From NCBI RefSeq assembly GCF_041431135.1, contig NZ_CP107799.1, positions 8,370,001 through 8,434,000 of the forward strand: 64,000 nucleotides of DNA. Reading direction: 5' to 3'. Positions 17,162 through 25,812 of this stretch are shown piece by piece. The notes below the pieces were generated by a model that ran no database searches, had not been told where the DNA came from, and saw only the letters and a list, made by a program, of their open reading frames with translations. Position numbers and translations under genes: made by a program. The stretch comes from Streptomyces sp. NBC_00554. Its GTDB lineage: Bacteria; Actinomycetota; Actinomycetes; Streptomycetales; Streptomycetaceae. The number at the start of each line of letters is the position of its first letter. Position 1 is the stretch's first letter.

Positions 17162-19360
17162 CTACGAGGCGTCCCGTGCCTGTTCACGGATCCTCTCGGC
17201 GATCTGAGGCGGCATCGGCTCGTGCCGCGCGTAACTGCGGCTGAAGCGCGCGGTGCCGTGCGAAAGGGAACGCAGATCGACGGCGTACCGCCCGATCTCG
17301 ATCTCCGGCACCTCGGCCCGTACGAGCGTCCGCCCGCCCCTCGCCTGCTCGGTCCCGACGACCCGCCCGCGCCGCCCCGACAGGTCGCTCATCACGGCGC
17401 CCACATAGTCGTCGCCGACCATCACGGTCACCTCGGCCACCGGTTCCAGGAGATGGATCCTGGCGTCGGCGGCGGCCTCGCGCAGGGCGAGCGCGCCCGC
17501 GGTCTGGAACGCGGCATCGGAGGAGTCCACGGAGTGCGCCTTGCCGTCGAGCAGGGTGATCCGGATGTCGTTGAGGGGATGGCCGGCGGCCACACCCCTG
17601 GCGGCCTGTGCGCGTACGCCCTTCTCGACGGAGGGGATGAACTGCCGTGGCACGGCACCGCCGACGACCTTGTCCACGAACTCGATGCCCGAGCCGTTCG
17701 GCAGCGGTTCGACCTCGATCTCGCAGATCGCGTACTGGCCGTGCCCGCCGGACTGCTTCACATGGCGGCCGCGGCCCGCGGCCTTGTCGGCGAACGTCTC
17801 GCGCAGGGAGACCTTGTACGGGATCACGTCGACCTGGACGCCGTAGCGGCTGCGCAGCCGCTCAAGGGCGACGTCCGCGTGGGCCTCGCCCAGGCACCAC
17901 AGGACGACCTGGTGGGTGTTCGGGTTCTGCTCCAGGCGCATGGTGGGGTCCTCGGCCACCAGCCGTCCCAGGCCTTGGGAGAGTTTGTCCTCGTCGGCCT
18001 TGCTGTGTGCCTGGATGGCGAGCGGCAGCAGCGGGTCGGGCATCTGCCAGGGCTCCATCAGCAGCGGATCGTCCTTGGCGGAGAGGGTGTCGCCGGTCTC
18101 GGCCCGGCTCAGCTTCGCCACGCACGCCAGGTCGCCCGCGATGCAGTGCGTGAGGGCCCGCTGCTGCTTGCCGAACGGCGCGGACAGGGCGCCGACGCGT
18201 TCGTCGACGTCATGGTCCTCGTGACCCCGGTCGGTGAGCCCGTGCCCGGAGACGTGCACCGTCTCGTCGGGTCGCAGGGTGCCCGAGAAGACCCGGACGA
18301 GCGAGACACGGCCCACGTAGGGGTCGGACGCGGTCTTCACGACCTCCGCGACCAGCGGCCCGTCCGGGTCGCAGGCGCTCACCTGGCGCGCTCTGCCGTC
18401 CGGAGTGGTGACCGTGGGTGCCTCGCGCTCCAGCGGGGTGGGAAAACCGCCCGTGACGAGTTCGAGGAGTTCGACCGTGCCGAGGCCCTGACGGGCGCCG
18501 TCGGCGGCGGGAGCGGCGGCGAGCACCGGGAAGAAGGTCCCGCGTGCCACGGCCCGCTCCAGGTCCTGCACAAGCGTCTTGAGGTCGATCTCCTCGCCGC
18601 CGAGATAGCGGTCCATGAGGGTCTCGTCCTCGCTCTCGGCGATGATCCCCTCGATCAGCCGGTTGCGCGCCTCCTCGATGAGCGGCAGTTGCTCGGGTCC
18701 CGGCTCGGCCTCCTTGCGCTCCCCGGAGGAGTAGTCGAACAGGCGCTGCGAGAGCAGCCCGATCAGCCCGGTGACGGGCGCGTGCCCGTCCGGTCCCTGC
18801 TCGCCGTGGAGCGGCAGGTACAGGGGCAGTACGGCGTCGGGGTCGTCGGCGCCGAAGGCCTCCGCGCAGATGCGTGTCATCTCGTCGAAGTCGGCCCGCG
18901 CGGATTCGAGATGGGTGATCACGATGGCCCTCGGCATGCCGACGGCCGCGCACTCCTCCCACACCATCCGGGTCGAGCCGTCCACTCCGTCCGAGGCCGA
19001 GACGACGAAAAGGGCCGCGTCCGCCGCTCGCAGACCGGCCCTCAGTTCCCCGACGAAGTCGGCGTATCCGGGAGTGTCCAGAATATTGATCTTGTATCCG
19101 TCCCAGTCGACGGGTACCAGGGAGAGCTGCACCGAGCGCTGCTGCCGGTGCTCGATCTCGTCGTAGTCGGAGACGGTGCCGCCGTCCTCCACGCGGCCCG
19201 CCCGGTTCACCGCTCCCGCCGTCAGCGCGAGAGCCTCCACCAGAGTCGTCTTGCCCGATCCGCTGTGGCCGACCAGCACCACATTCCGTACGGACGCGGG
19301 GTGGTCGGCCGCCGTAGCCCTGCCGGCGGCTCCGGGGTGTGCGTTCGCCTTGTCGCCCAT
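17162..19360 (-). CDS. EF-G-like translational GTPase paralogue (EF-G2)
   Basis: 732 residues with the five-domain EF-G architecture. G1 is intact (GHSGSGKT, residues 31-38), but G3 reads DTPGY (95-99), with Tyr replacing the catalytic His, and the position of G4 NKxD reads THLE (149-152). The G2 switch Thr is also not evident. Mycobacterial EF-G2 is reported to bind GTP without ribosome-stimulated hydrolysis, which fits these changes. Its role is unclear; it cannot be the main translocase. ATG 19360 follows GGGAGG. It is divergent from pgsA. Confidence 0.9.
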   Translation of the reverse strand: MGDKANAHPGAAGRATAADHPASVRNVVLVGHSGSGKTTLVEALALTAGAVNRAGRVEDGGTVSDYDEIEHRQQRSVQLSLVPVDWDGYKINILDTPGYADFVGELRAGLRAADAALFVVSASDGVDGSTRMVWEECAAVGMPRAIVITHLESARADFDEMTRICAEAFGADDPDAVLPLYLPLHGEQGPDGHAPVTGLIGLLSQRLFDYSSGERKEAEPGPEQLPLIEEARNRLIEGIIAESEDETLMDRYLGGEEIDLKTLVQDLERAVARGTFFPVLAAAPAADGARQGLGTVELLELVTGGFPTPLEREAPTVTTPDGRARQVSACDPDGPLVAEVVKTASDPYVGRVSLVRVFSGTLRPDETVHVSGHGLTDRGHEDHDVDERVGALSAPFGKQQRALTHCIAGDLACVAKLSRAETGDTLSAKDDPLLMEPWQMPDPLLPLAIQAHSKADEDKLSQGLGRLVAEDPTMRLEQNPNTHQVVLWCLGEAHADVALERLRSRYGVQVDVIPYKVSLRETFADKAAGRGRHVKQSGGHGQYAICEIEVEPLPNGSGIEFVDKVVGGAVPRQFIPSVEKGVRAQAARGVAAGHPLNDIRITLLDGKAHSVDSSDAAFQTAGALALREAAADARIHLLEPVAEVTVMVGDDYVGAVMSDLSGRRGRVVGTEQARGGRTLVRAEVPEIEIGRYAVDLRSLSHGTARFSRSYARHEPMPPQIAERIREQARDAS

Positions 19361-19410
19361 GGCCTTGCCTCCCGTACACGGTGAGGTCACTGTGGGCGCG
19401 GACATGCGGA

Positions 19411-19444
19411 AGCCTCCCCCAGACTCCGTCCGGGGGCACCCCCA
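19411..19444. repeat. Streptomyces-type GC-rich intergenic repeat
   Basis: CCCCC (19416-19420), GAC, TCC, GTC and GGGGG (19432-19436) form a short hairpin, followed by the core GGGGGCACCCCCA. The same core, GGGGGCACCTCCCA, recurs at 58715-58728. Such elements are common between genes in this genus. It lies in the 302-base divergent gap between EF-G2 and pgsA. Confidence 0.55.
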
Positions 19445-19601
19445 GCGGTGGCGGCTCCGGTGACGCCCGCGGTGCCTTCGAGCTTTCCACTCGCGTCACG
19501 GTGCGTCCATACAGCGGACGCGATCGCGCCATGACACCGGTGTGATCGCGCCGGGACACGGGGGCGCGGGTGCCCGACCGTCGCACAAGCGCGCGCGTGG
19601 C

Positions 19602-19607
19602 TACGAT
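19602..19607 (+). promoter_or_regulatory. Candidate -10 box for pgsA
   Basis: TACGAT lies about 55 bases before the pgsA ATG. A matching -35 at 16-18 bases is weak, so this is tentative. The rest of the 302-base gap (19361-19662) holds the repeat above and nothing else I can name. Confidence 0.3.
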
Positions 19608-19662
19608 GGGCCAGCCGGTGGCCAACAGGGGCCGCGCGGCCACACCGACCATCGGGAAGGCC

Positions 19663-20340
19663 ATGCTGAACAAGTACGCGCGTGCATTCTTCACGCGTGT
19701 CCTCACGCCGTTCGCCGCGTTTCTCATCCGCCGGGGGGTAAGCCCCGACACCGTCACCCTCCTGGGTACGGCCGGAGTGGTGGCGGGCGCGCTGGTCTTC
19801 TACCCCCGGGGAGAGTTCTTCTGGGGCACGATCGTCATCACGCTCTTCGTGTTCTCGGATCTCGTCGACGGCAACATGGCGCGCCAGCTCGGCCGCACCA
19901 GCCGCTGGGGCGCCTTCCTGGACTCGACGCTCGACCGGGTCGCCGACAGCGCGGTCTTCGGCGGCTTCGCGCTCTGGTACGCGGGCAGCGGCGACAACAA
20001 CGTCCTGTGCGCCGTCTCGATCTTCTGCCTGGCCAGCGGCCAGGTGGTCTCGTACACGAAGGCCCGCGGCGAGTCGATCGGTCTGCCGGTCGCGGTCAAC
20101 GGACTGATCGAGCGTGCCGAGCGTCTGGTGATCTCCCTGGTGGCGGCGGGCCTCGCCGGCATGCACAAGTTCGGGATTCCCGGCATCGACGTACTGCTGC
20201 CCATCGCGCTGTGGATCGTCGCCGTCGGCAGCCTCGTCACGCTGATCCAGCGGGTCGTGACGGTGCGCAGGGAGTCCGCGGAGGCGGACGCCGCGGCGGA
20301 GGCCGAGGCGTCGGCCCAGAGCAGCGGGACCACGAAGTGA
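19663..20340 (+). CDS. pgsA: Phosphatidylinositol phosphate synthase (CDP-alcohol phosphatidyltransferase)
   Basis: A 225-residue membrane enzyme that joins CDP-diacylglycerol and inositol phosphate, the first step to phosphatidylinositol. The full CDP-alcohol motif is present: D66-x2-D69-G70-x2-A73-R74-x8-G83-x3-D87-x3-D91. About six membrane segments follow. ATG 19663 was chosen because GGGAAGG precedes it; an in-frame ATG at 19570 would add 31 unconserved residues. The product name follows the actinobacterial PIM cluster, where this gene sits before patA and pimA. A Glu/Ala-rich tail ends the protein. Confidence 0.93.
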   Translation: MLNKYARAFFTRVLTPFAAFLIRRGVSPDTVTLLGTAGVVAGALVFYPRGEFFWGTIVITLFVFSDLVDGNMARQLGRTSRWGAFLDSTLDRVADSAVFGGFALWYAGSGDNNVLCAVSIFCLASGQVVSYTKARGESIGLPVAVNGLIERAERLVISLVAAGLAGMHKFGIPGIDVLLPIALWIVAVGSLVTLIQRVVTVRRESAEADAAAEAEASAQSSGTTK

Positions 20341-21296
20341 GCAGTCTCAAGGACCGGCTGACGGACGGGGCGTACGCGCTCGGCTGGAGCACCGTCAAGA
20401 AGCTCCCCGAGCCGGTCGCCGTCCGGCTGGGCCGGACCATCGCCGACATCGCCTGGAAGAAGCGCGGCAAGGGCGTACGGCGTCTCGAGAGCAACTACGC
20501 GCGCGTGGTGCCCGACGCGACCCCGGAGCGGCTCGCCGAGCTCTCCAGGGCGGGCATGCGCTCGTATCTGCGCTACTGGATGGAGTCCTTCCGGCTTCCG
20601 GCGTGGAGCAAGGAGCGCGTGAAGACCGGCTTCGAGGTGAAGGACGAGCACTACCTCACCGACGGGATCGCCTCCGACAAGGGCGTGATCCTCGCGCTGC
20701 CGCACATGGGCAACTGGGATCTCGCGGGCGCCTGGGTCACCACCAAGCTCGAGACCCCCTTCACGACGGTCGCCGAGCGGCTCAAGCCCGAGTCGCTGTA
20801 CGACCGTTTCGTCGCCTACCGCGAGGGCCTCGGCATGGAGGTCCTGCCGCACAGCGGCGGCACCGCGTTCGGCATGCTGGCCCGGCGGCTGCGGGACGGC
20901 GGCCTGGTCTGCCTGGTCGCCGAGCGGGATCTGTCCGCGTCCGGCGTCGAGGTCGAGTTCTTCGGCGAGGCGACCCGGATGCCGGCCGGACCGGCGCTGC
21001 TGGCCCAGCAGACCGGCGCCCTGCTCCTTCCGGTGACACTCTGGTACGACGATTCGCCCGTGATGCAGGGCCGCATCCATCCTCCCGTCGAGGTACCCGG
21101 GACAGGCACCCGGGCCGAAAAGACGTCTGCCATGACACAGGCGCTGGCCGACGCCTTCGCCACGGGGATCGCCGAACACCCGGAGGACTGGCACATGCTT
21201 CAGCGCTTGTGGCTCAAGGACCTCGATCCTGAGAGGGATCCCCAGCAGGGTCCCGACCAGGGTCCCCCGAAGGATCCCGAGAAGAGGACCCCGTGA
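20337..21296 (+). CDS. patA: Phosphatidylinositol mannoside acyltransferase (PatA-like)
   Basis: A 319-residue lysophospholipid acyltransferase-type protein that would acylate the 6-position of the PIM mannose. The HX4D catalytic motif is H123-MGNW-D128, followed by the expected glutamate segment (VCLVAERDLSASG). GTG 20337 overlaps the pgsA stop (GTGA), and its stop overlaps the pimA start in the same way. The C-terminus carries a low-complexity Pro/Asp/Gln run (PERDPQQGPDQGPPKDPEK). It probably works at the inner face of the membrane. Confidence 0.93.
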   Translation: MSSLKDRLTDGAYALGWSTVKKLPEPVAVRLGRTIADIAWKKRGKGVRRLESNYARVVPDATPERLAELSRAGMRSYLRYWMESFRLPAWSKERVKTGFEVKDEHYLTDGIASDKGVILALPHMGNWDLAGAWVTTKLETPFTTVAERLKPESLYDRFVAYREGLGMEVLPHSGGTAFGMLARRLRDGGLVCLVAERDLSASGVEVEFFGEATRMPAGPALLAQQTGALLLPVTLWYDDSPVMQGRIHPPVEVPGTGTRAEKTSAMTQALADAFATGIAEHPEDWHMLQRLWLKDLDPERDPQQGPDQGPPKDPEKRTP

Positions 21297-22453
21297 GGAT
21301 CGGCATCGTCTGCCCGTACTCCTGGGACGTGCCAGGCGGCGTCCAGTTCCACATCCGTGACCTGGCCGAACACCTCATCCGCCTCGGACACGAGGTGTCC
21401 GTCCTCGCTCCCGCGGACGACGAGACACCCCTGCCGCCGTACGTCGTCTCGGCCGGCCGCGCGGTTCCGGTGCCGTACAACGGCTCGGTGGCCCGCCTGA
21501 ACTTCGGCTTCCTGTCGGCGGCCCGGGTGCGGCGCTGGCTGCACGACGGCACCTTCGACGTGATCCACATCCACGAACCGGCCTCGCCGTCGCTGGGTCT
21601 GCTGGCGTGCTGGGCCGCGCAGGGCCCGATCGTCGCCACCTTCCACACCTCGAACCCGCGCTCCCGGGCGATGATCGCCGCGTACCCGATCCTCCAGCCC
21701 GCCCTGGAGAAGATCCGCGCGCGGATCGCGGTGAGCGAGTACGCGCGCCGCACCCTCGTCGAGCACCTGGGCGGCGACGCCGTCGTCATCCCCAACGGCG
21801 TCGATGTCGACTTCTTCGCCCGCGCCAAGCCCAAGTCCGAGTGGCAGGGCGAGACCCTCGGCTTCATCGGCCGTATCGACGAGCCCCGCAAGGGCCTGCC
21901 GGTCCTCATGAAGGCCCTGCCGAAGATCCTGGCGGAGCGCCCGCGGACCCGGCTCCTGGTGGCGGGGCGCGGCGACGAGAAGGAGGCCGTCGAGGACCTG
22001 CCGGAGGAGATGCGCTCGCGCGTCGAGTTCCTCGGCATGGTCAGCGACGAGGACAAGGCACGCTTCCTGCGCAGTGTCGACGTGTACGTGGCACCCAACA
22101 CCGGCGGCGAGAGCTTCGGGATCATCCTGGTGGAGGCCCTGTCGGCGGGCGCGCCGGTGCTCGCCTCCGATCTCGACGCGTTCGCGCAGGTGCTGGACCA
22201 CGGCGCGGCCGGTGAGCTGTTCGCCAACGAGGACGCCGACGCGCTGGCCGCCTCCGCCGTACGGCTCCTCGGTGACCCCGGGCGTCGCGCGGAGCTGCGC
22301 GAGCGGGGGAGCGCGCATGTACGGCGGTTCGACTGGTCGACCGTCGGGGCGGACATCCTGTCCGTGTACGAGACGGTGACGGACGGGGCGGCGGCGGTGG
22401 CCACCGATGAACGGACGGGACTGCGGGCGCGGTTCGGGATGGCGCGGGACTGA
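21293..22453 (+). CDS. pimA: Phosphatidyl-myo-inositol mannosyltransferase PimA
   Basis: A 386-residue GT4 retaining glycosyltransferase that transfers mannose from GDP-mannose to phosphatidylinositol, the first committed step of PIM synthesis. The N-terminal Rossmann half has GIVCPYSWDVPGGVQFHI; the C-terminal half has IPNGVDVDFF, the sugar-binding E-x7-E element in GGESFGIILVEALSAG and the GFIGRIDEPRKG loop. GTG 21293 overlaps the patA stop in GTGA. The three genes pgsA-patA-pimA form one operon with translational coupling. Confidence 0.95.
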   Translation: MRIGIVCPYSWDVPGGVQFHIRDLAEHLIRLGHEVSVLAPADDETPLPPYVVSAGRAVPVPYNGSVARLNFGFLSAARVRRWLHDGTFDVIHIHEPASPSLGLLACWAAQGPIVATFHTSNPRSRAMIAAYPILQPALEKIRARIAVSEYARRTLVEHLGGDAVVIPNGVDVDFFARAKPKSEWQGETLGFIGRIDEPRKGLPVLMKALPKILAERPRTRLLVAGRGDEKEAVEDLPEEMRSRVEFLGMVSDEDKARFLRSVDVYVAPNTGGESFGIILVEALSAGAPVLASDLDAFAQVLDHGAAGELFANEDADALAASAVRLLGDPGRRAELRERGSAHVRRFDWSTVGADILSVYETVTDGAAAVATDERTGLRARFGMARD

Positions 22454-22587
22454 GGACAAGTCAGTCCACCTCTGCAACCGGCGGCCCTGACGGTGAGGTC
22501 GGTTCCAGGCGGGGAGGGCCACCGCTCGACCGGACGCGGCGCACTCCGCCGGGCACGGGACCTCGAAGAGCGGTGGTCTCGCACGGG

Positions 22588-22602
22588 TAGCCTTGCCGCC
22601 CG
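22588..22602 (+). promoter_or_regulatory. Probable leaderless promoter of the 22602 gene
   Basis: TAGCCT (22588-22593) lies eight bases before GTG 22602, placing the predicted start of transcription at the start codon. There is no ribosome-binding site. A weak TCGAAG at 22563-22568 could serve as -35 with a 19-base spacer. Confidence 0.5.
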
Positions 22603-23147
22603 TGACCCCAACCCTCATCTGGATCCTCGTCGGCCTTGCCGCGATCGGCCTCTACCTGAGCTGGACCGCGGGGCGGCTCGACCGGCTGCACGCCCGGATC
22701 GACGCCGCCCGGGCCGCCCTCGACGCCCAACTGCTGCGCCGTGCCTCGGTCGCCCAGGAGCTGGCCACGTCCGGGGTGCTCGATCCGGCCGCGTCGATCG
22801 TGCTGTACGAGGCGGCGCACGCGGCCCGGCAGGCCGAGGAGGAGCAGCGTGAGGTGGCCGAGAGCGACCTGAGCCAGGCGCTGCGGGCCGTGTTCGGAGA
22901 GGTGCAGCAGGTCGAGGCGGTGCGGGCCGCACCCGGGGGCGAGGAGGCCGCCGGGGAGCTGGCTCAGGCGGTGCGGCGGGTGCCGATGGCCCGGCGCTTC
23001 CACAACGACGCCGTACGGGCCGCCCGGGCGCTCCGTGAGCACCGTGCGGTCCGCTGGTTCCGGCTGGCCGGGCACGCGCCGTTCCCGCTGGCCTTCGAGA
23101 TGGACGACGAGCCGCCGGTGGCGCTGGCGGACCGTCCGACCAGCTGA
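22602..23147 (+). CDS. Membrane-anchored coiled-coil protein (LemA-like/Rv2609c-like N-terminal region)
   Basis: A 181-residue protein with a single N-terminal membrane helix (TLIWILVGLAAIGLYLSWTAG), then a long charged helical region (RLDRLHARIDAARAALDAQLLRRASVAQELA...) and a helical middle that looks coiled-coil. The layout resembles LemA-type proteins. From memory its position after pimA matches mycobacterial Rv2609c, which carries a NUDIX domain; no NUDIX box is visible here. GTG 22602 is preferred over TTG 22593 because of the leaderless promoter. Function unknown. Confidence 0.75.
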   Translation: MTPTLIWILVGLAAIGLYLSWTAGRLDRLHARIDAARAALDAQLLRRASVAQELATSGVLDPAASIVLYEAAHAARQAEEEQREVAESDLSQALRAVFGEVQQVEAVRAAPGGEEAAGELAQAVRRVPMARRFHNDAVRAARALREHRAVRWFRLAGHAPFPLAFEMDDEPPVALADRPTS

Positions 23148-23289
23148 TTTCCCTGCTTCGCACCGGCTTTTGCCCAGCGCGGGCGAAGGAAAATGAGCCA
23201 CCGCCTCCCCATTGGCCCTTGCTGTGGCCTGGTCCACTCGCGTTTCCTCGGTGATGCAGAAGCCCTCTTTCACCGAGTGAGGTCAACCC

Positions 23290-24204
23290 GTGTCCAGCAC
23301 GCTCTCCAACTCCGCACAGAACCCCGAGACCGGCACCGCGCGCGTGAAGCGCGGTATGGCCGAGCAGCTCAAGGGGGGCGTGATCATGGATGTGGTCAAC
23401 GCCGAGCAGGCGAAGATCGCCGAGGACGCGGGCGCCGTGGCCGTCATGGCCCTGGAGCGCGTCCCCGCCGACATCCGCAAGGACGGCGGTGTGGCGCGCA
23501 TGTCGGACCCGACGATGATCGAGGAGATCATCGAGGCGGTCTCGATCCCGGTCATGGCCAAGTCCCGTATCGGCCACTTCGTCGAGGCCCAGGTGCTCCA
23601 GTCCCTCGGCGTCGACTACATCGACGAGTCCGAGGTCCTCACCCCGGCCGACGAGGTCAACCACTCCGACAAGTGGGCGTTCACGACCCCCTTCGTCTGT
23701 GGCGCCACCAACCTGGGCGAGGCGCTGCGCCGCATAGCCGAGGGCGCGGCCATGATCCGCTCCAAGGGCGAGGCCGGCACCGGCAACGTCGTCGAGGCCG
23801 TCCGCCACCTGCGCCAGATCAAGAACGAGATCGCCAAGCTGCGCGGCTTCGACAACAACGAGCTGTACGCCGCCGCCAAGGAGCTGCGCGCCCCGTACGA
23901 GATCGTGCGCGAGGTCGCCGAGCTCGGCAAGCTGCCGGTCGTGCTGTTCTCCGCCGGTGGTGTCGCGACCCCCGCCGACGCCGCGCTGATGCGCCAGCTC
24001 GGCGCCGAGGGCGTCTTCGTCGGCTCCGGCATCTTCAAGTCCGGCGACCCGGCCAAGCGCGCCGCCGCCATCGTGAAGGCCACCACCTTCTACGACGACC
24101 CGAAGATCATCGCGGACGCTTCCCGCAACCTGGGCGAGGCCATGGTCGGCATCAACTGCGACACCCTCCCCGAGGCCGAGCGCTACGCGAACCGTGGCTG
24201 GTAG
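23290..24204 (+). CDS. pdxS: Pyridoxal 5'-phosphate synthase, synthase subunit PdxS
   Basis: A 304-residue (beta/alpha)8 enzyme that makes pyridoxal phosphate from ribose 5-phosphate, glyceraldehyde 3-phosphate and ammonia. The active-site lysines are K91 (VMAKSRIGH) and K159 (MIRSKGEAGTG), and D34 lies in VIMDVVN. GTG 23290 begins the usual Streptomyces N-terminus. pdxT follows after six bases, giving the PdxS/PdxT complex. The 142-base upstream gap holds TGGCC/TGGTCC half-sites that might be regulatory; no clear motif is assigned. Confidence 0.97.
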   Translation: MSSTLSNSAQNPETGTARVKRGMAEQLKGGVIMDVVNAEQAKIAEDAGAVAVMALERVPADIRKDGGVARMSDPTMIEEIIEAVSIPVMAKSRIGHFVEAQVLQSLGVDYIDESEVLTPADEVNHSDKWAFTTPFVCGATNLGEALRRIAEGAAMIRSKGEAGTGNVVEAVRHLRQIKNEIAKLRGFDNNELYAAAKELRAPYEIVREVAELGKLPVVLFSAGGVATPADAALMRQLGAEGVFVGSGIFKSGDPAKRAAAIVKATTFYDDPKIIADASRNLGEAMVGINCDTLPEAERYANRGW

Positions 24205-24210
24205 TCACCC

Positions 24211-24816
24211 ATGAGCACTCCTGTCATAGGCGTCCTGGCTCTCCAGGGCGACGTACGGGAGCACCTGATCGCCCTGGCCGCGGCCGACGCCGTGGCCAGG
24301 CCGGTGAGGCGTCCCGAGGAGCTCGCCGAGGTCGAGGGTCTTGTCATCCCCGGCGGTGAGTCCACCACCATCTCCAAGCTGGCCGTCCTGTTCGGCCTGA
24401 TGGAACCCCTGCGCGCGCGCGTGCGGGACGGCATGCCCGTCTACGGCACCTGCGCCGGCATGATCATGCTCGCCGACAAGATCCTCGACCCGCGCTCGGG
24501 CCAGGAGACCGTCGGCGGCATCGACATGATCGTGCGCCGCAACGCGTTCGGACGTCAGAACGAGTCCTTCGAGGCGGCGGTCGACGTCCAGGGCGTAGAG
24601 GGCGATCCTGTAGAGGGCGTCTTCATCCGTGCCCCCTGGGTCGAGTCCGTGGGCGCCGAGACCGAGGTGCTGGCCGAGCACGAGGGCCACATCGTCGCCG
24701 TACGTCAGGGCAACGCGCTCGCCACGTCGTTCCACCCGGAACTGACCGGCGACCACCGGGTGCACGGCCTGTTCGTCGACATGGTGCGCGCGAACCGGAC
24801 ACCGGAGTCCTTGTAG
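24211..24816 (+). CDS. pdxT: Pyridoxal 5'-phosphate synthase, glutaminase subunit PdxT
   Basis: A 201-residue class I glutamine amidotransferase that supplies ammonia to PdxS. The catalytic triad is C81 (YGTCAGM), H175 and E177 (SFHPELTGD), with the GGES oxyanion element at residues 48-51. It is six bases after pdxS and in the same operon. The next gene, yebC, starts 48 bases later. Confidence 0.96.
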   Translation: MSTPVIGVLALQGDVREHLIALAAADAVARPVRRPEELAEVEGLVIPGGESTTISKLAVLFGLMEPLRARVRDGMPVYGTCAGMIMLADKILDPRSGQETVGGIDMIVRRNAFGRQNESFEAAVDVQGVEGDPVEGVFIRAPWVESVGAETEVLAEHEGHIVAVRQGNALATSFHPELTGDHRVHGLFVDMVRANRTPESL

Positions 24817-24864
24817 GATCTCTGGCGTTCCTAAAGAGTTGGGTTACGCGAAGGAGACAGGCAG

Positions 24865-25617
24865 ATGTCCGGCCACTCTAAATGGGCTACGACGAAGCAC
24901 AAGAAGGCCGTGATCGACGCCAAACGCGGCAAGCTCTTCGCGAAGATGATCAAGAACATCGAGGTCGCGGCCCGCACGGGCGGCGCCGATGTGTCCGGTA
25001 ACCCGACGCTGTTCGACGCCATCCAGAAGGCCAAGAAGAGCTCGGTCCCGAACAAGAACATCGACTCCGCGGTCAAGCGCGGTGCCGGTCTCGAAGCCGG
25101 TGGCGCCGACTACGAGACGATCATGTACGAGGGTTACGGCCCGAGCGGTGTCGCGGTGCTCATCGAGTGCCTCACCGACAACCGCAACCGTGCCGCCTCG
25201 GACGTCCGCGTCGCCATGACGCGCAACGGTGGCAACATGGCCGACCCGGGCTCCGTCTCGTACCTCTTCAACCGCAAGGGCGTCGTGATCGTCCCCAAGG
25301 GCGAGCTGGCCGAGGACGACGTCCTGGGCGCCGTGCTCGACGCGGGCGCCGAGGAGGTCAACGACCTCGGTGACTCCTTCGAGGTCATCTCCGAGGCCAC
25401 CGACATGGTCGCGGTGCGCACCGCGCTCCAGGAGGCCGGCATCGACTACGACTCGGCCGAGGCCAACTTCGTCCCGACCATGCAGGTCGAGCTCGACGAA
25501 GAGGGCGCCCGGAAGATCTTCAAGCTGATCGACGCCCTTGAGGACAGCGACGACGTGCAGAACGTCTTCGCCAACTTCGACGTGAGCGATGACGTCATGG
25601 CGAAGGTCGACGTCTGA
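24865..25617 (+). CDS. yebC: YebC/PmpR family protein
   Basis: A 250-residue protein that starts with the family signature (MSGHSKWATTKHKKAVIDAKRGK). YebC proteins were long listed as transcription regulators; recent work also links them to translation of proline-rich stretches. The protein has the usual three-domain length with an acidic surface (GELAEDDVLGAVLDAGAEEVND). ATG 24865 follows GAAGGAGA. It precedes ruvCAB, the normal order in actinobacteria. Confidence 0.95.
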   Translation: MSGHSKWATTKHKKAVIDAKRGKLFAKMIKNIEVAARTGGADVSGNPTLFDAIQKAKKSSVPNKNIDSAVKRGAGLEAGGADYETIMYEGYGPSGVAVLIECLTDNRNRAASDVRVAMTRNGGNMADPGSVSYLFNRKGVVIVPKGELAEDDVLGAVLDAGAEEVNDLGDSFEVISEATDMVAVRTALQEAGIDYDSAEANFVPTMQVELDEEGARKIFKLIDALEDSDDVQNVFANFDVSDDVMAKVDV

Positions 25618-25636
25618 GCCGCGAGGTTTCCTTTTG

Positions 25637-25668
25637 GCGGGCTGGTGGGACACGTCCTACCGGCCCGC
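25637..25668 (+). terminator. Hairpin downstream of yebC
   Basis: A 15-bp stem with two G-T wobbles (25637-25651 and 25654-25668) has a 2-base loop. It starts 19 bases after the yebC stop. No T-run follows. It separates yebC from ruvC. Confidence 0.6.
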
Positions 25669-25696
25669 TGTCGTTGTCGGTGGCAGCGGATAGCCT
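25668..25696 (+). promoter_or_regulatory. Candidate ruvC promoter
   Basis: CTGTCG (25668-25673) and TAGCCT (25691-25696) are 17 bases apart, fitting a primary-sigma-factor type promoter. A 5' leader of about 110 bases would result. No LexA-type operator GAAC-N4-GTTC was found by eye nearby. Confidence 0.35.
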
Positions 25697-25812
25697 GGCG
25701 ACGACAGATGATGATCGCCGTCCACGGACCGCAACCATCAATTGAGCAACCACGACGGTGATCAGCCACCTCCGCGAGAGCGGCGGCGGTTTAGCCGCAA
25801 AAGGGGGGCTGG

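Noticed and set aside
23148..23289. MocR/PdxR operator before pdxS
   Set aside because: TGGCC/TGGTCC half-sites exist, but no consensus match or defined dyad could be supported.
25618..25812. LexA box upstream of ruvC
   Set aside because: No GAAC-N4-GTTC or close variant was found by eye in this gap.
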